DNA from: Vallitalea guaymasensis
GTDB lineage: Bacteria; Bacillota; Clostridia; Lachnospirales; Vallitaleaceae
Assembly (NCBI RefSeq): GCF_018141425.1
Contig: NZ_CP058561.1
Location: 1,054,001 to 1,118,000, forward strand
DNA: 64,000 bases
Direction of reading: 5' to 3'
The notes under the pieces were generated by a model that had not been told where the DNA came from, searched no databases, and saw only the letters and a list, made by a program, of their open reading frames with translations. Both the position numbers and the translations under genes were made by a program. Below, piece by piece: positions 50,536 to 62,005 of this stretch. Numbering within the stretch: the first letter of the stretch is position 1; every line of letters starts with the position of its first letter.

Positions 50536-52776
50536 CTAGGCATTCAATTGATTGATTAGATTCTGTAATTCTTCTTCGTTCATGGCACCAAATGTTATAA
50601 GTGATCTGAGAGTATTAGTTGCCGCCATCTCCTCCAATGCATTTTCATTAAATATATCTGAATCATTGAACATTTGTTTCATATTCTCAGTAATCTGTTT
50701 TACTATCATTGCACCTACAGGATGACCTGCTATTTCTACGAATGTTGAATTTCTATTAAATAACTTTTTAATTTTTCTAGTTGAATTGACTCTAATATTT
50801 GCTTTAAGAGGTAGATTGACTACTGAAGAACCTGCTAATATTTGGAATTCACCTGTTTCCACATGCCAGTCTTTAATGTCTACGTTATAGTAAGCAAAAG
50901 AACGTTTATTCAATATGAATTTCACTTTCTTTTCTTCACCTGGTACTAGTTCTACCTTAGCAAAATCCTTTAACTCTTTTACTGGTCTTATAACTGATGA
51001 TTCAATATCTCTTACATATAATTGAACAACTTCTTTTCCAGCTGTATCCCCAGTATTTTTAACTGTTACAGTAACTTCCACATTTTCTGAGTCTTCTATT
51101 TCATCTTTGTTCATTTCAATATCAATATATTCAAAAATAGTATAACTAAGTCCATGTCCAAATGGAAATAGAGTATCCATATCTTTGGCATCATAATATC
51201 TGTATCCTACAAATAATCCTTCGTTATAGGAGACTTTGTTCTCTTTTCCTGGATAATTCAATGATGATGGATTATGATTCAACCTAATTGGGAATGTTTC
51301 AGCTAATTTGCCTGAAGGGTTAACCTTGCCATATAAAATATCAGCGACAGCTCCTCCCCCTGCTTGCCCTCCTAGATATCCTTCTAATACTGCTTTTACA
51401 CTATTTATCCAAGACATTTCTATAGGAGAACCATTAAACAATACTACTACTATATTCTCATTAGCTTTACTTAGTTCTTCAATTAGATGAACTTGGTTTT
51501 CAGGCATTTGCATATGTTTTCTATCGTATCCTTCTGATTCATATCTATCCGGAAGACCTGCAAATACTATAACCACTTCACTTTCTTTTGCTAAGCTTAT
51601 TGCTTCATTTTCTAATTTCTGGCTAGGATCGTCAACATTAGCATCATATCCTTTTGCAAAATTAACTGTACCAAGCTTCTCCATTTCTTCTAATGCATTG
51701 TGTAAAAACGTAGGGTTTATATGTGAACTTCCACCACCTTGATATCTTGGGTTATTTGCTAGTTCACCAACTACAGCAACTTTTTTATCTTTATCCAATG
51801 GAAGTACTTTATCATTATTTTTAAGAAGTACCATACATTCTGATGCAACTTTCCTAGCTAATGAATCATGTTCTTTTTTGTCATAATTCATATCCCTTGC
51901 ATTCTCTATTCCTTTAAAAACTAGTTCCAATATTCTTCTTACAACTTTATCTAGGTCTTTTTCATCTAGAATACCCTTTTTGACTGCTTCAACGATTTTT
52001 TTATCATTGAGTCCTCCATTACCTGGCATTTCTAGGTCCATACCAGCTTTGATTCCTTCTACTCTATCATCTTCTGCTCCCCAGTCTGAGATTACCAAAC
52101 CTTCATAACCCCAGTCATCTCTAAGAACTTCCGTCAACAGTTTGTAGTTGTCAGCACAATAAGTTCCATTTAATTTATTATAGGCACACATGACAGTCCA
52201 TGGTTTTGCTTCTTTGATGGCAGTTTCAAAACTAGCAAGATATATTTCTCTTAAGGTTCTTTCATCAACTAAAGTATCAACGCTCATTCTCTTGTATTCT
52301 TGATTGTTGGCAGCAAAGTGTTTTATAGATGTTCCTACTCCTTGACTCTGAACACCTAATATATGATGTTTAGCTATTTGAGTTGATAAATATGGGTCTT
52401 CTGAAAAATATTCAAAATTTCTCCCACATAGAGGTGACCGCTTAATATTTACTGCTGGGCCTAATAGGACTGATACATTTTCTGTTTGTGTTTCTTCACC
52501 TAATGCTACCCCGACTTTTTCTACTAAATCTCTATCCCATGATGATGCTAATCCTACACCAGAAGGAAAACAAGTTGATGGTACTGAGGTATTAACTCCA
52601 AGATGGTCTGAATCACCAGCTTGTTTTCTTAATCCATGAGGTCCATCAGTAACCATGATTGAAGGAATATCTAACCTTTCAATTGGCTCGGTAGTCCAAA
52701 AATCCTTACCTGAACATAAAGAAGCTTTCTCTTCTAATGTCAACTCTGATAGAAGCTTATTAATCTTTTCCTGCAT
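50536..52776 (-). CDS. Glycoside hydrolase family 3 beta-glucosidase
   Basis: 746 residues. GH3 N-terminal TIM barrel with LCSGKDFWTTEPIERLDIPS, GTSIKHFAANNQEYKRM and the nucleophile Asp in GLVISDWGAEDDR. The C-terminal domain includes QGGGSSHINPT and VIVFAGLPDRYESEGYDRKH, an FN3-like domain at about 590-660 follows, and a helical tail ends the protein. No signal peptide, so it cleaves imported beta-linked oligosaccharides or glycosides. Divergent from an AraC regulator 150 bases away that probably controls it. AAGGAGGAGATAGT precedes the ATG. Confidence 0.93.
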   Translation of the reverse strand: MQEKINKLLSELTLEEKASLCSGKDFWTTEPIERLDIPSIMVTDGPHGLRKQAGDSDHLGVNTSVPSTCFPSGVGLASSWDRDLVEKVGVALGEETQTENVSVLLGPAVNIKRSPLCGRNFEYFSEDPYLSTQIAKHHILGVQSQGVGTSIKHFAANNQEYKRMSVDTLVDERTLREIYLASFETAIKEAKPWTVMCAYNKLNGTYCADNYKLLTEVLRDDWGYEGLVISDWGAEDDRVEGIKAGMDLEMPGNGGLNDKKIVEAVKKGILDEKDLDKVVRRILELVFKGIENARDMNYDKKEHDSLARKVASECMVLLKNNDKVLPLDKDKKVAVVGELANNPRYQGGGSSHINPTFLHNALEEMEKLGTVNFAKGYDANVDDPSQKLENEAISLAKESEVVIVFAGLPDRYESEGYDRKHMQMPENQVHLIEELSKANENIVVVLFNGSPIEMSWINSVKAVLEGYLGGQAGGGAVADILYGKVNPSGKLAETFPIRLNHNPSSLNYPGKENKVSYNEGLFVGYRYYDAKDMDTLFPFGHGLSYTIFEYIDIEMNKDEIEDSENVEVTVTVKNTGDTAGKEVVQLYVRDIESSVIRPVKELKDFAKVELVPGEEKKVKFILNKRSFAYYNVDIKDWHVETGEFQILAGSSVVNLPLKANIRVNSTRKIKKLFNRNSTFVEIAGHPVGAMIVKQITENMKQMFNDSDIFNENALEEMAATNTLRSLITFGAMNEEELQNLINQLNA

Positions 52777-52928
52777 ACTATCTCCTCCTTAATTTTATCT
52801 ACTTATTTACCTCTCAATCTGATATAATTGTATTAATGTTATTGATTATATTGTAAAGATTTATCTATCCACTGTATATCATTTTATTTACTATTTTTTT
52901 CGTATATTTTACTTTTGGGAGGGATTTT

Positions 52929-53723
52929 GTGTTTATAGGCAATATGGATTTCAGTCAGATTTTCAACTCACTCAAAATAACCGATATGTCCAAGAAAGAG
53001 GAATATTTATACCAAGAATCAAAAAATGATTCTATCAACCATTCCCATTACCCTTATGAATTGGAAAAACGACTTTACCAAGCAATTATTACTGGTAATA
53101 TAGACGAGTTAGAAAAAGTTGGATATGAGTATAGTAATTATCCTTCTTCAGTATTATGTGAAAACAACTCAATAAGGTCTTTGAAGAACAATATGATATG
53201 CAGTTGTGCACTTATAACTAGAATGGCTATTGAAACTGGCTTAGAAGAAAATTATGCGTATTTCCTTAGTGACCTGTATATTAATAAAGTAGAATCTCTA
53301 CGTGATGAAGAATCTTTACTTAATCTTAATGCTATAATGATACTTGATTTCATGACTCAGATAAAGAATAGTCTATCTTCCAATAAGAATAATTACTCTC
53401 CCTTAACCAAAGAAGTGATTAAATATATTAATGATAATCTTTGTACCAACTTTACTTTGACTGATGTTGCAGATCATGTTAATGCTAACAGCAGTTATTT
53501 ATCCAGAACCTTTAAAAAGGAAATTGGAATTAGTTTTACCAAATATATTCATATTAACAGAATAAAAAAAGCTAAACATCTGCTTCTGTTCACTAACCTA
53601 TCATTAGTGGAGATATCTACCCGATTAGGTTACACGACTCAGAGCCATTTCAGTAAGATATTCAAACAAATTAGCGGAATGACTCCTAATACCTTCAAAC
53701 AAAATCACATAAAACCTGATTGA
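52929..53723 (+). CDS. AraC-family transcriptional regulator
   Basis: 264 residues, GTG start six bases after GGGAGGG. The N-terminal part (1-155) is not a cupin of the usual AraC type and lacks clear homology. The C-terminal double HTH (about 165-262) shows VIKYINDNLCTNFTLTDVAD, SSYLSRTFKKEIGISFTKYI and LGYTTQSHFSKIFKQISGMT. Divergent from the GH3 gene, so it is the likely activator of beta-glucoside use. It ends in a strong bidirectional terminator. Confidence 0.88.
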   Translation: MFIGNMDFSQIFNSLKITDMSKKEEYLYQESKNDSINHSHYPYELEKRLYQAIITGNIDELEKVGYEYSNYPSSVLCENNSIRSLKNNMICSCALITRMAIETGLEENYAYFLSDLYINKVESLRDEESLLNLNAIMILDFMTQIKNSLSSNKNNYSPLTKEVIKYINDNLCTNFTLTDVADHVNANSSYLSRTFKKEIGISFTKYIHINRIKKAKHLLLFTNLSLVEISTRLGYTTQSHFSKIFKQISGMTPNTFKQNHIKPD

Positions 53724-53734
53724 ATCATATAGAA

Positions 53735-53784
53735 AAGTGGCTGTCGGATAATATATTTTACGTTGTATCTCGGGACAGCCACTT
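53735..53784. terminator. Bidirectional terminator
   Basis: AAGTGGCTGTC (53735-53745) pairs perfectly with GACAGCCACTT (53774-53784). Lies between the convergent AraC gene and the 93-residue gene. Confidence 0.8.
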
Positions 53785-53794
53785 CTATATTAAA

Positions 53795-54076
53795 TTAAAA
53801 TAATTCATCAACCACACAAACCATACCCACAGGGGTTACTATATTAGCTATGAGCTTATTAATTATGTTTATAATCTTATCTTTACTGTCAGTTACCTTA
53901 GAAACAATATCCGATTCTAAATAATTAAAATTATCTCTCTTAAGTATTTCAACACCATATGCAACTTTCGTTTCATCTTTTTCGTAGTATGTAGATTCAA
54001 CTAAATAATACTCTAGGTTAATAATTAGATTATTCTCAGTTATAACTTGTCTTGTTCCTTCCAGGTATTTTTTCAT
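53795..54076 (-). CDS. DUF6514-like hypothetical protein
   Basis: 93 residues: IINLEYYLVESTYYEKDETK, VAYGVEILKRD and TPVGMVCVVDELF. The YGVEI-K pattern and the C-terminal TP segment resemble the DUF6514 family of Clostridia, whose role is unknown. No signal peptide or membrane segment. The 315 bases beyond its start (54077-54391) are AT-rich and hold only its presumed promoter; nothing else was recognised. Confidence 0.6.
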   Translation of the reverse strand: MKKYLEGTRQVITENNLIINLEYYLVESTYYEKDETKVAYGVEILKRDNFNYLESDIVSKVTDSKDKIINIINKLIANIVTPVGMVCVVDELF

Positions 54077-54391
54077 AATAACATCCCCGCTTTCTGTAAT
54101 AAAATCTAATAGACATGTCCAAACTATCCCCTAGCTTTCTAGAAATATCATTAATATTTCCACAATATGTAGTACCTATTTTTTTCTATCACAATACATA
54201 TTGTAGTTTCATGCCTTATCATCATTATATATTACTTAAAGTAGGTATTCTATATAAACATATCGCAAATCAATGTAGAAAATCACTCTTTTCGACGTAT
54301 CATTTCATTACCTCTTAGCATCTCTGTATAATACCGTCATATATATGATATTACTGCGATATTTTTATTATCATATTTAATGTAATATGTT

Positions 54392-55357
54392 TTATTCTAT
54401 AAAACCCCTCTTCCTATTCATTATTTCAACAATTTTTACCTTATTATTATAATAATCTATATCCTTTCTATTGCATATAGTAGGATATTTTGAACTTTTT
54501 ACAGCAATACTGCTTGCCATAACCAGTTTAGCCATCTTTTCCTGCTCATATTTTCTCTCTATAGAAACAGCAAACGCTCCAACCATTGAATCACTTGCAC
54601 CAATACCGTCAGATATTTCTGGAGTTTCACTAAGTATAACTTTGCAGATCTTATTTTTTGAGAGTACATATAGACCCTCATTAGAATCATATAACATATA
54701 ATGAATCTTATTTGATATAAGTATATCGTACAACTCTTTTATTACATAGTACTTGTCATAGGTTAAAGTATCTACGTTAACCAGATCGGAAATGTTTTTA
54801 TCACTTATCTTCAATGCATATGGTTTAAGATTTAACGACTTACGTAGATTTTGCCCTTCTAATGCAGTAATGACCTTAATATCATGTTTCTTGGCTACTG
54901 AACTTATGTCTTCAATCAGGTTAAAATCTGTACCTCTTGGCATATCTCCACCTAAAACCATTATTTTAGCATCTTTTATTCTATTTTGAAGCTTATGTTT
55001 AAGGTTTTTCTCATCTCTTTCATCTACTAACATATTGTCATCCAATAATGTAGTTTGTGTTCCGTTTACTGAATCAACAATTCTATAAATAGATTTACTT
55101 TCACCCATGTTAAATACAAAATCAGATTTTATTCTGTTTTTCTGCATTACATTATGAATGAACCTTCCGCCCATTCCGCCTAAAAATCCTAATACATATG
55201 GTTCTCCCTGAAGTAACTTTATTATATACGCTGTATATATCGGGCTCTCTCCAAGGCTTATACGATAATCCTGTACTTTGTTTTCACCATCCACTTCTAA
55301 CCCATCAATAACAGCTAATTTGTTAATTGAAGGATTAAGTGCTATAGTAACAATCAT
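54392..55357 (-). CDS. PfkB-family sugar-phosphate kinase (1-phosphofructokinase/tagatose-6-phosphate kinase type)
   Basis: 321 residues from ATG 55357, which follows GAGGTGG by six bases; the frame is open six codons further without a site. LacC/FruK-type features: TIALNPSINK at the start, GGDMPRGTDF and the anion-hole/catalytic GIGASDSMVGAFA (Asp). The first strand has Asn-Lys in place of the usual NPAVDK-type Asp, which may mean altered substrate use. No phosphotransferase system is adjacent. Substrate unknown. Confidence 0.8.
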   Translation of the reverse strand: MIVTIALNPSINKLAVIDGLEVDGENKVQDYRISLGESPIYTAYIIKLLQGEPYVLGFLGGMGGRFIHNVMQKNRIKSDFVFNMGESKSIYRIVDSVNGTQTTLLDDNMLVDERDEKNLKHKLQNRIKDAKIMVLGGDMPRGTDFNLIEDISSVAKKHDIKVITALEGQNLRKSLNLKPYALKISDKNISDLVNVDTLTYDKYYVIKELYDILISNKIHYMLYDSNEGLYVLSKNKICKVILSETPEISDGIGASDSMVGAFAVSIERKYEQEKMAKLVMASSIAVKSSKYPTICNRKDIDYYNNKVKIVEIMNRKRGFIE

Positions 55358-55477
55358 TTTATTCCACCTCAACAATATGTTTAATCTTATAGATTATTTA
55401 ATATTATAACAGACCTTCAGGTTATAGACAAATGTTAAATAATTAGATGTTATATATTTCTTAATTGTAATAGATAT

Positions 55478-55521
55478 TAGAAAAACCATGAAGATTGCTG
55501 TAAACAGCTTTCTTCATGGTT
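55478..55521 (-). terminator. Terminator of glnN
   Basis: AACCATGAAGA (55484-55494) pairs perfectly with TCTTCATGGTT (55511-55521). On the minus strand it is followed by TTTTTC. Confidence 0.8.
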
Positions 55522-55586
55522 AGCCTAGTATAATATATTTACATTAAGGAGTATATTATAACCGTAATTATGTGTATATGATAGAA

Positions 55587-57686
55587 CTAAACTCTAAACA
55601 ATAGTTCATCATATGTTGGGTATGGCCATGCTTCTTCTGAAACTATTTTTTCAAGTTCATCACATGGTTTTCTTAACTCTGCCATAGCTGGGAATACTTT
55701 TTCTCTATAAGCGAATGCCATACTTTCAATATTACTAATTCCCTTAGCTTCTTCAATTGCTTTATTGAGATCAGCAACTTTGACTCTAACATCGAATAAC
55801 AGTTTTGAAATCTTATTAACAAGTTCTTCTTGTACAGATACATCCACTGAAGGACATACACCCTTAATCTTGCTGATAGATTCAGCAACATCAGTCATGT
55901 AATTAATACATGCAGGAATAATCTGCTTTTTAACCATTTGAGACATTGTAAGTCCCTCTATATTAATTATTTTTGCATATTCTTCAAATACGATTTCTTT
56001 ACGAGAAACTATTTCTCCTTTTGTAAAGACACCATGTCTTTCAAATAATTCAACAGCTTCTGGTTTATCAAAATAAGTATAAGCTTCAACTGTTGATGAT
56101 AGATTAGGAAGTCCTCTTCTTGCTGCTTCTTTAATCCAATCATCAGAATAACCATCACCATCAAATATGATTTTCTTATGATCTTTTATTAATCTTACCA
56201 TAACTTTTTTAAGAGATTCATTGAAATCATCAGCTTTCTCTAATTCATCAGCAACTCTTCTAAGATATTCAGAAACAATTGTATTAAGAACAATGTTAGG
56301 TCCAGCTATTGATGCTGATGAAGGACACATTCTGAACTCGAATCTATTACCAGTGAATGCGAATGGTGATGTTCTATTTCTATCAGTAGAATCTTTTGGA
56401 AGTTTTGGAAGTGTAGAAACACCTACTTCAAGTAATTCTACTTGTTTTTCTATATTAAGGTCTCCAGCTTCAATTTGATTGATTATACTAGTTAATTTAT
56501 CCCCTAAGAATACTGAAATTATAGCTGGTGGAGCTTCATTAGCTCCTAATCTATGATCATTACCAGGGTTAGCTGCTGATAATCTTAGTAATGGAGCATA
56601 TTCGTCAACTGCTGCAATAATTATTGATAGGAAAAGCAAGAATCTTGCATTTTCTTCAGGTGTTTTTCCTGGGTTCAATAAGTTAATACCATCATCAGTA
56701 GCTAATGACCAGTTGTTATGCTTACCAGAACCATTAACTCCAGCAAATGGTTTTTCATGTAGTAGACATACTAGATCATGTCTCATTGCAACCTTTTGAA
56801 TGATTTCCATCATTAATTGGTTATGGTCTGTTGCAATATTTGTTGTTGAGAATATTGGTGCTACTTCGAATTGAGCTGGAGCTACTTCATTATGCTTTGT
56901 CTTAGCAGATACCCCTAGCTTCCATAGTTCAACATCCAACTCTCTCATAAAATTGGCAATTCTTTCTTTTATACTTCCAAAATAATGGTCATCCAATTCT
57001 TGACCTTTTGGAGGCATTGCACCAAATAATGTTCTTCCAGTGAATATTAAATCTTTTCTAGCTTGATAATATTTTTTATCTACTAAGAAATACTCTTGTT
57101 CTGCTCCAACTGTAGTTATTACTTTCTTAGAACTTGTTTCTCCGAATAATTTTAATACACGCATTGCTTGTTTTGAAATAGATTCCATTGAACGAAGTAA
57201 TGGTGTTTTTTTGTCAAGAGCTTCACCAGTATAAGAATAGAAAGCAGTTGGTATACATAATGTTACACCTGCTGAATCTTCTTTTAGGAAAGCTGGTGAT
57301 GTTGGGTCCCAAGCTGTATATCCTCTAGCTTCAAATGTAGCTCTAAGTCCTCCATTAGGGAATGATGAAGCATCAGGCTCTCCTTGAATCAATTCTTTAC
57401 CAGAGAACTCCATAGTTGCTCTTCCGTCAGGAGTCAATGATATAAAAGAGTCATGCTTTTCTGCTGTCTTTCCTGTCATAGGCTGGAACCAGTGTGTATA
57501 ATGAGTTGCTCCTTTTTCGATAGCCCAATCTTTCATAGCGTTTGCAATTACTTCGGCTGTTGTCTTCTCTAGTGGCTCTCCCATCTCTATTGTTCTTTTA
57601 AGTGATTTATATGTTTCTTTTGGAAGTCTTTCTTTCATAACTGCATCACTAAATACATTTGTTCCGAATAAATCGTTGATACTCAT
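55587..57686 (-). CDS. glnN: Glutamine synthetase type III
   Basis: 699 residues, the expected length of GSIII. Signatures include [72 protein letters not shown] and [18 protein letters not shown]. It condenses glutamate and ammonia with ATP. AGGAGGACATAGT precedes the ATG. Its leader carries an ANTAR-type antitermination element and the upstream gene encodes an ANTAR protein, so it is probably switched on under nitrogen limitation. Confidence 0.96.
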   Translation of the reverse strand: MSINDLFGTNVFSDAVMKERLPKETYKSLKRTIEMGEPLEKTTAEVIANAMKDWAIEKGATHYTHWFQPMTGKTAEKHDSFISLTPDGRATMEFSGKELIQGEPDASSFPNGGLRATFEARGYTAWDPTSPAFLKEDSAGVTLCIPTAFYSYTGEALDKKTPLLRSMESISKQAMRVLKLFGETSSKKVITTVGAEQEYFLVDKKYYQARKDLIFTGRTLFGAMPPKGQELDDHYFGSIKERIANFMRELDVELWKLGVSAKTKHNEVAPAQFEVAPIFSTTNIATDHNQLMMEIIQKVAMRHDLVCLLHEKPFAGVNGSGKHNNWSLATDDGINLLNPGKTPEENARFLLFLSIIIAAVDEYAPLLRLSAANPGNDHRLGANEAPPAIISVFLGDKLTSIINQIEAGDLNIEKQVELLEVGVSTLPKLPKDSTDRNRTSPFAFTGNRFEFRMCPSSASIAGPNIVLNTIVSEYLRRVADELEKADDFNESLKKVMVRLIKDHKKIIFDGDGYSDDWIKEAARRGLPNLSSTVEAYTYFDKPEAVELFERHGVFTKGEIVSRKEIVFEEYAKIINIEGLTMSQMVKKQIIPACINYMTDVAESISKIKGVCPSVDVSVQEELVNKISKLLFDVRVKVADLNKAIEEAKGISNIESMAFAYREKVFPAMAELRKPCDELEKIVSEEAWPYPTYDELLFRV

Positions 57687-57848
57687 ACTATGTCCTCCTA
57701 AATCCTAATCAAATTTTTATTTTTATATTTTCATTGGTTTTCTCATACGTTCTTATGATTACATTTTTTTAATAATTATATCTTGTAAAAACCATTATTT
57801 ATTAAGCAATTAGAGCCTTCAACTATACTTTTTATATAAAAATCTAAT

Positions 57849-57926
57849 AAAAAAAGCGTTACTAAGGGAACTTCCCTAAGAACGCCATTGTTCTAAAAGT
57901 TTAGTTAAAGTCGGACTCCTTTGCCC
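57849..57926 (-). promoter_or_regulatory. ANTAR antitermination element with overlapping terminator (glnN leader)
   Basis: On the minus strand hairpin P1 has stem GGGC/GTCC and hexaloop AAAGGA (57917-57922). P2 has stem AGAAC/GTTCT and hexaloop AATGGC (57884-57889). Both loops keep A at position 1 and G at position 4, the known ANTAR recognition rule. The 3' half of P2 is shared with the terminator GGCGTTCTTAGGGAA.../...AACGC (57885-57856) followed by seven Ts. ANTAR binding would stabilise P1-P2 and block termination. Confidence 0.85.
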
Positions 57927-58016
57927 AGTCATATCTATATATAATATATCATATCATAATTGATAATGCAAGTATTAATTGCCCAGAAATTATCTTTCAT
58001 AATTTTCAAACTATTG

Positions 58017-58586
58017 TCATTTATATTTGTTAATAATCTCTATAGCTACTATTCTTTTGGAGATACCTTTGTTCATGCTGAGTTTCTGAATCTTCCTATG
58101 TGCCTCTTCTTCTGTTAGACCATTAGCCTCTATCAATAATTGTTTAGCTTGATTAATCAATTGCTTATCTTCCTGCTTCTTCTTCAGAGTACTGACTTCT
58201 TTTCGCAACTGAGTTATACTCCTAGATGTTTTAACCAATAAATCAATAGTATTAATTAATGAATCCTTATTGATAGGCTTGATAAGCAAGCTAAATATGG
58301 GTTCGTGTTTTAAGTTAGTAAAATAATGCAGTTCAGATGAACCAATTATGGTAATGATTGGACATACGTTGTCTGCTATCAGCACTTCACTCACGTCATG
58401 ACCGTTTAATCCCTTCATGTTGAAATCCATAATACATAAATCCGGATAAACAGTATGGATTCTCCTTAGGATATCATATCCATCTGTTGTTTCACCTACT
58501 ACATTATATCCATTTTCATTAAGGAAGTGCGATAATTGCTTCAATATTTTTTTGTTAGAGGATCCTACTATGATTCTAGCTCCCAT
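58017..58586 (-). CDS. ANTAR-domain response regulator (RNA-binding antiterminator)
   Basis: 189 residues from ATG 58586; a TTG two codons earlier is an alternative. Residues about 4-125 form a receiver-like domain with Asp in LCIMDFNMKGLNG, but the usual N-terminal acidic pair is replaced by Ser-Ser (IVGSSNKK), so phosphorylation may be atypical. A coiled coil (RKEVSTLKKKQEDK) leads to the ANTAR domain (AKQLLIEANGLTEEEAHRKI, SMNKGISKRIVAIEII). Between glnA and glnN on the same strand; acts on the glnN leader. Confidence 0.93.
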   Translation of the reverse strand: MGARIIVGSSNKKILKQLSHFLNENGYNVVGETTDGYDILRRIHTVYPDLCIMDFNMKGLNGHDVSEVLIADNVCPIITIIGSSELHYFTNLKHEPIFSLLIKPINKDSLINTIDLLVKTSRSITQLRKEVSTLKKKQEDKQLINQAKQLLIEANGLTEEEAHRKIQKLSMNKGISKRIVAIEIINKYK

Positions 58587-58623
58587 ACACAAAACATCCT
58601 TTTACTCAGCTATAAATATTTTC

Positions 58624-59958
58624 TTAATATCTTGAAATATATTTTTCAACTTCCCATGAATGGACTACTGATATATATTCATCCCATTCTAGACTTTTCG
58701 CTTTCATGTATCTCTCGTAAACATCACCTAATGCATCTTTTATTATTTCATCTTTTGATAAATCTATCAACGCTTCTTTCAGAGTACTTGGAATTGTTGA
58801 TTCTACATCAAGTGTATCAAGTACTTTACTTAGTTCTTTCTGTTCCATCATTTTTGGTGGTTCTATCTTGTTCTTAATACCATCAAGTCCTGCTTTCAAC
58901 ATTGCTGCAACAGCCAAATAAGGATTGCAGGATGGGTCTGGACTTCTAAGTTCAATCAGAGAATTTTTGTTTCTACCTCTTGGAACTCTAATAAGTGGAC
59001 TGGCATTTATAGTTGACCAGCCAATTCTCACAGGTGCTTCAAATCCTGATACTAATCTTTTATAAGAGTTTACCGTAGGATTAGTTACAGCAGTTAAAGC
59101 TTTTGCATGTTCAAGTAATCCACCAATAAAATAATATGCTTCTTTTGATAGATTCAGCTCATCTTTTTCATCATAGAAGATGTTTCTACCATCTTCATCA
59201 TACATGAGCAGGTTGCAATGCATCCCTGAACCACTTATCCCAAATATAGGCTTAGGCATGAATGTGGCATGTAACCCATGTTTTCTTGCAATGACCTTAA
59301 CTACCAGCTTAAAAGTTACTATATTATCTGCAGACCTTAACGCATCACTGTATTTGAAATCTATTTCATGTTGACCTGGAGCTACTTCATGGTGAGATGT
59401 CTGAATATCAAATCCCATTTCTTCAAGTGTAAGTACTATGTCCCGTCTTACATTTTCTCCCAAATCAATTGGTCCCAGATCAAAATATCCTGCATTATCG
59501 TGAGTTGTTGTTGTAGGATAACCATTTTCATCTATCTGAAATAGGAAAAATTCAAATTCTGGTCCTACATTGAAATCGTACCCCATATCTGCAGCTTCTT
59601 TTATTACTTTCTTGAGAACATATCTAGGATCGCCTTGAAAAGGAGTACCGTCAAGATTATATATATCACATATCATTCTACCTACTTTACCTTGATGAGG
59701 TCTCCAGGGAAATATCTCAAAAGTATCCAAATCTGGTTTTAGATACATATCAGATTCTTCCATTCTAACAAATCCTTCTATTGATGAACCATCAATCAAT
59801 ATTTGATTGTTTAATGCTTTTTCTAGTTGTTCATCTGTAATAGCTACATTTTTGAGAGTACCTAGAATGTCTACAAATTGAAGTCTTATGAATTTGATAT
59901 CCTCTTCACGTGTGATTTTAATTATATCTTCTTTTGTATATCTGCTATCTCCTAACAT
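58624..59958 (-). CDS. glnA: Glutamine synthetase type I
   Basis: 444 residues, GSI-alpha length. Motifs: [76 protein letters not shown] and [20 protein letters not shown]. Makes glutamine from glutamate and ammonia. AAAGGAGGCAATGTT precedes the ATG. It heads the glnA-ANTAR unit with 37 bases to the next start, and glnN follows after the leader. Confidence 0.96.
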   Translation of the reverse strand: MLGDSRYTKEDIIKITREEDIKFIRLQFVDILGTLKNVAITDEQLEKALNNQILIDGSSIEGFVRMEESDMYLKPDLDTFEIFPWRPHQGKVGRMICDIYNLDGTPFQGDPRYVLKKVIKEAADMGYDFNVGPEFEFFLFQIDENGYPTTTTHDNAGYFDLGPIDLGENVRRDIVLTLEEMGFDIQTSHHEVAPGQHEIDFKYSDALRSADNIVTFKLVVKVIARKHGLHATFMPKPIFGISGSGMHCNLLMYDEDGRNIFYDEKDELNLSKEAYYFIGGLLEHAKALTAVTNPTVNSYKRLVSGFEAPVRIGWSTINASPLIRVPRGRNKNSLIELRSPDPSCNPYLAVAAMLKAGLDGIKNKIEPPKMMEQKELSKVLDTLDVESTIPSTLKEALIDLSKDEIIKDALGDVYERYMKAKSLEWDEYISVVHSWEVEKYISRY

Positions 59959-60087
59959 AACATTGCCTCCTTTTCATATAGTATTAATATTATCAGCAAT
60001 CTTTATTAGTTAAGAGTATATTATAAAAATATTATTCTGGCAATAGTTTTCCATTAATCTACTATATGTTAAAACATATTTAGAGAG

Positions 60088-60134
60088 CAAAAAAGCTGTC
60101 AAAATACCTTACTTGACTAAAGTATTTTGGCAGC
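60088..60134 (-). terminator. Terminator of the thiolase gene
   Basis: GCTGTCAAAATAC (60095-60107) pairs with GTATTTTGGCAGC (60122-60134). On the minus strand it is followed by TTTTTTG. Confidence 0.85.
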
Positions 60135-60153
60135 CCTTATTCTTCATTTATTA

Positions 60154-61341
60154 TTATATATTCATATTTTCTACGATAATTGATGTTCCCATACCTCCAC
60201 CGATACATAGAGCAGCGACACCATATCTAACTTTTCTTTTCATCATTTCATGGAGTAACGTTACTAATATTCTTGCTCCTGAAGCCCCTATAGGATGTCC
60301 TATTGCAATAGCTCCACCATTTACATTGACTTTTTCTTCTTGTATACCTAATTGTTCCAACACTCCTAGAGATTGTACCGCAAAAGCTTCATTCAATTCA
60401 AATAGTCCAATATCATCTATAGTCAGATTCGCTTTTTCTAATGCTTTTTTTACAGCATTCACAGGTCCAAGTCCCATGATTTTGGGATCTAATCCTACTG
60501 AAGCATGACTTAATATTCTTGCAATAGGTTTCAAATCTTTTTTAGCAGCATATTCCTCATTAGCTATAACTATTGCTGCAGCACCATCGTTTATACCAGA
60601 AGCATTACCTGCTGTGACAGTACCATCTTTTTTAAATGCTGGTCTTAATTTTGCTAATTGCTCATGGGTTGCACCATATCTAATGAATTCATCTTCTTCA
60701 AATATAGTGGTTTTACCTTTTCTGCCAATTAATTCAACAGGAACAATTTCATCTTTGAAACGACCTGATTTTTGTGCTTCTTCTGCTTTATTTTGAGATT
60801 TTACTGCAAAATCATCTTGTTGTTCTCTTGTATAATTATACTTTTCAGCGATATTTTCAGCTGTAATACCCATATGATAATCGTTGAATGCATCCCATAG
60901 TCCATCTATTACCATCATGTCTATCATATTTGCATTACCCATCCTATATCCGAATCTAGCTTTATCAAGTACATATGGAGAAGCACTCATGTTCTCTGTT
61001 CCACCTGTAACCACAACATTATTATCCCCGGCAAGAACAGTCTGAGCACCTAAGCTGACAGTTCGTAATCCAGAACCGCAGACCTTATTTATTGTCATAC
61101 CTGGTACTTCTTCGGGTATCCCTGCATTTACAGCCGCCTGCCTAGCAACATTTTGTCCCAAACCAGCTTGTAATACACAACCGAACAATACTTCATCAAC
61201 ATCTTCATTTGATATTTTTGCTCTGTTAATAGCTTCTTTTATAACCGTTTCACCTAATTTTACTGCACTAGTATATTGTAATGCTCCACCGTAATTTCCT
61301 ACAGCTGTTCTTACGGCAGATAAGATAACAACAGAATCCAT
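60154..61341 (-). CDS. Acetyl-CoA acetyltransferase (thiolase)
   Basis: 395 residues from ATG 61341; an ATG three codons earlier lies inside the ribosome site. Thiolase residues: Cys in [11 protein letters not shown], His in [18 protein letters not shown], Cys in [11 protein letters not shown]. It interconverts acetoacetyl-CoA and two acetyl-CoA, or cleaves another 3-oxoacyl-CoA. One base after the CoA-transferase B subunit, so part of the same operon as the CoA-transferase, IolJ and IolC genes. Confidence 0.94.
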   Translation of the reverse strand: MDSVVILSAVRTAVGNYGGALQYTSAVKLGETVIKEAINRAKISNEDVDEVLFGCVLQAGLGQNVARQAAVNAGIPEEVPGMTINKVCGSGLRTVSLGAQTVLAGDNNVVVTGGTENMSASPYVLDKARFGYRMGNANMIDMMVIDGLWDAFNDYHMGITAENIAEKYNYTREQQDDFAVKSQNKAEEAQKSGRFKDEIVPVELIGRKGKTTIFEEDEFIRYGATHEQLAKLRPAFKKDGTVTAGNASGINDGAAAIVIANEEYAAKKDLKPIARILSHASVGLDPKIMGLGPVNAVKKALEKANLTIDDIGLFELNEAFAVQSLGVLEQLGIQEEKVNVNGGAIAIGHPIGASGARILVTLLHEMMKRKVRYGVAALCIGGGMGTSIIVENMNI

Positions 61342-61342
61342 T

Positions 61343-62005
61343 TTATTCATCCTTCCATACTTTTATATCTTCACTAACTGTCAATTCTGCTTCTGTCAAT
61401 TTTATTACTTCTTCAACTGTAGTGTCTTGACTGATTTCTTTTAAGACTAACCCATCTTCAGTTACTTCTATCACTGCTAATTCTGTAATTATAGTATCAA
61501 CTTGCCCCACTGCTGTTAAGGGCAAAGTACATTTCTTAAGTATTTTGGGTTTACCTTTATTAGTATGGGTTGTGGCAATAATAACTTTCTTTGCTCCAGT
61601 TACCAAGTCCATTGCTCCACCCATTCCTGGAACTATTTTACCTGGTATTATCCAGTTAGCTAGATTGCCTTCTCCATCAACCTGAAGTGTACCTAGAACA
61701 CATACATCTACATGTCCTCCACGTATCATAGTAAAGGAACTGGAACTATCAAAAGCTGCTCCATATGGTAATAACGTAGAATATTGTCCTCCAGCATCCA
61801 CTATGTCAAAGGATTCTTCCCCTTCTTTTGGAATACCTCCCATACATAACATACCATTTTCAGATTGAAAGAACACTTCTACACCACTAGGAATATAGTT
61901 AGCCACTTTTGTAGGAAGACCTATACCTAGGTTGACGAAGTCACCATCATTCAATTCAAGGGCAACACGTTTTGCAATACGCTTTTTCACATCACTAATA
62001 GACAT
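61343..62005 (-). CDS. 3-oxoacid CoA-transferase subunit B
   Basis: 220 residues from ATG 62005 with GAGGAGG upstream; the frame is open 12 codons more. [20 protein letters not shown], the catalytic Glu in [11 protein letters not shown] and [15 protein letters not shown] identify the beta subunit of family I CoA-transferases (AtoA/CtfB/ScoB). With subunit A it moves CoA from an acyl-CoA to a 3-oxoacid. Overlaps the end of subunit A by 11 bases. Confidence 0.93.
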   Translation of the reverse strand: MSISDVKKRIAKRVALELNDGDFVNLGIGLPTKVANYIPSGVEVFFQSENGMLCMGGIPKEGEESFDIVDAGGQYSTLLPYGAAFDSSSSFTMIRGGHVDVCVLGTLQVDGEGNLANWIIPGKIVPGMGGAMDLVTGAKKVIIATTHTNKGKPKILKKCTLPLTAVGQVDTIITELAVIEVTEDGLVLKEISQDTTVEEVIKLTEAELTVSEDIKVWKDE

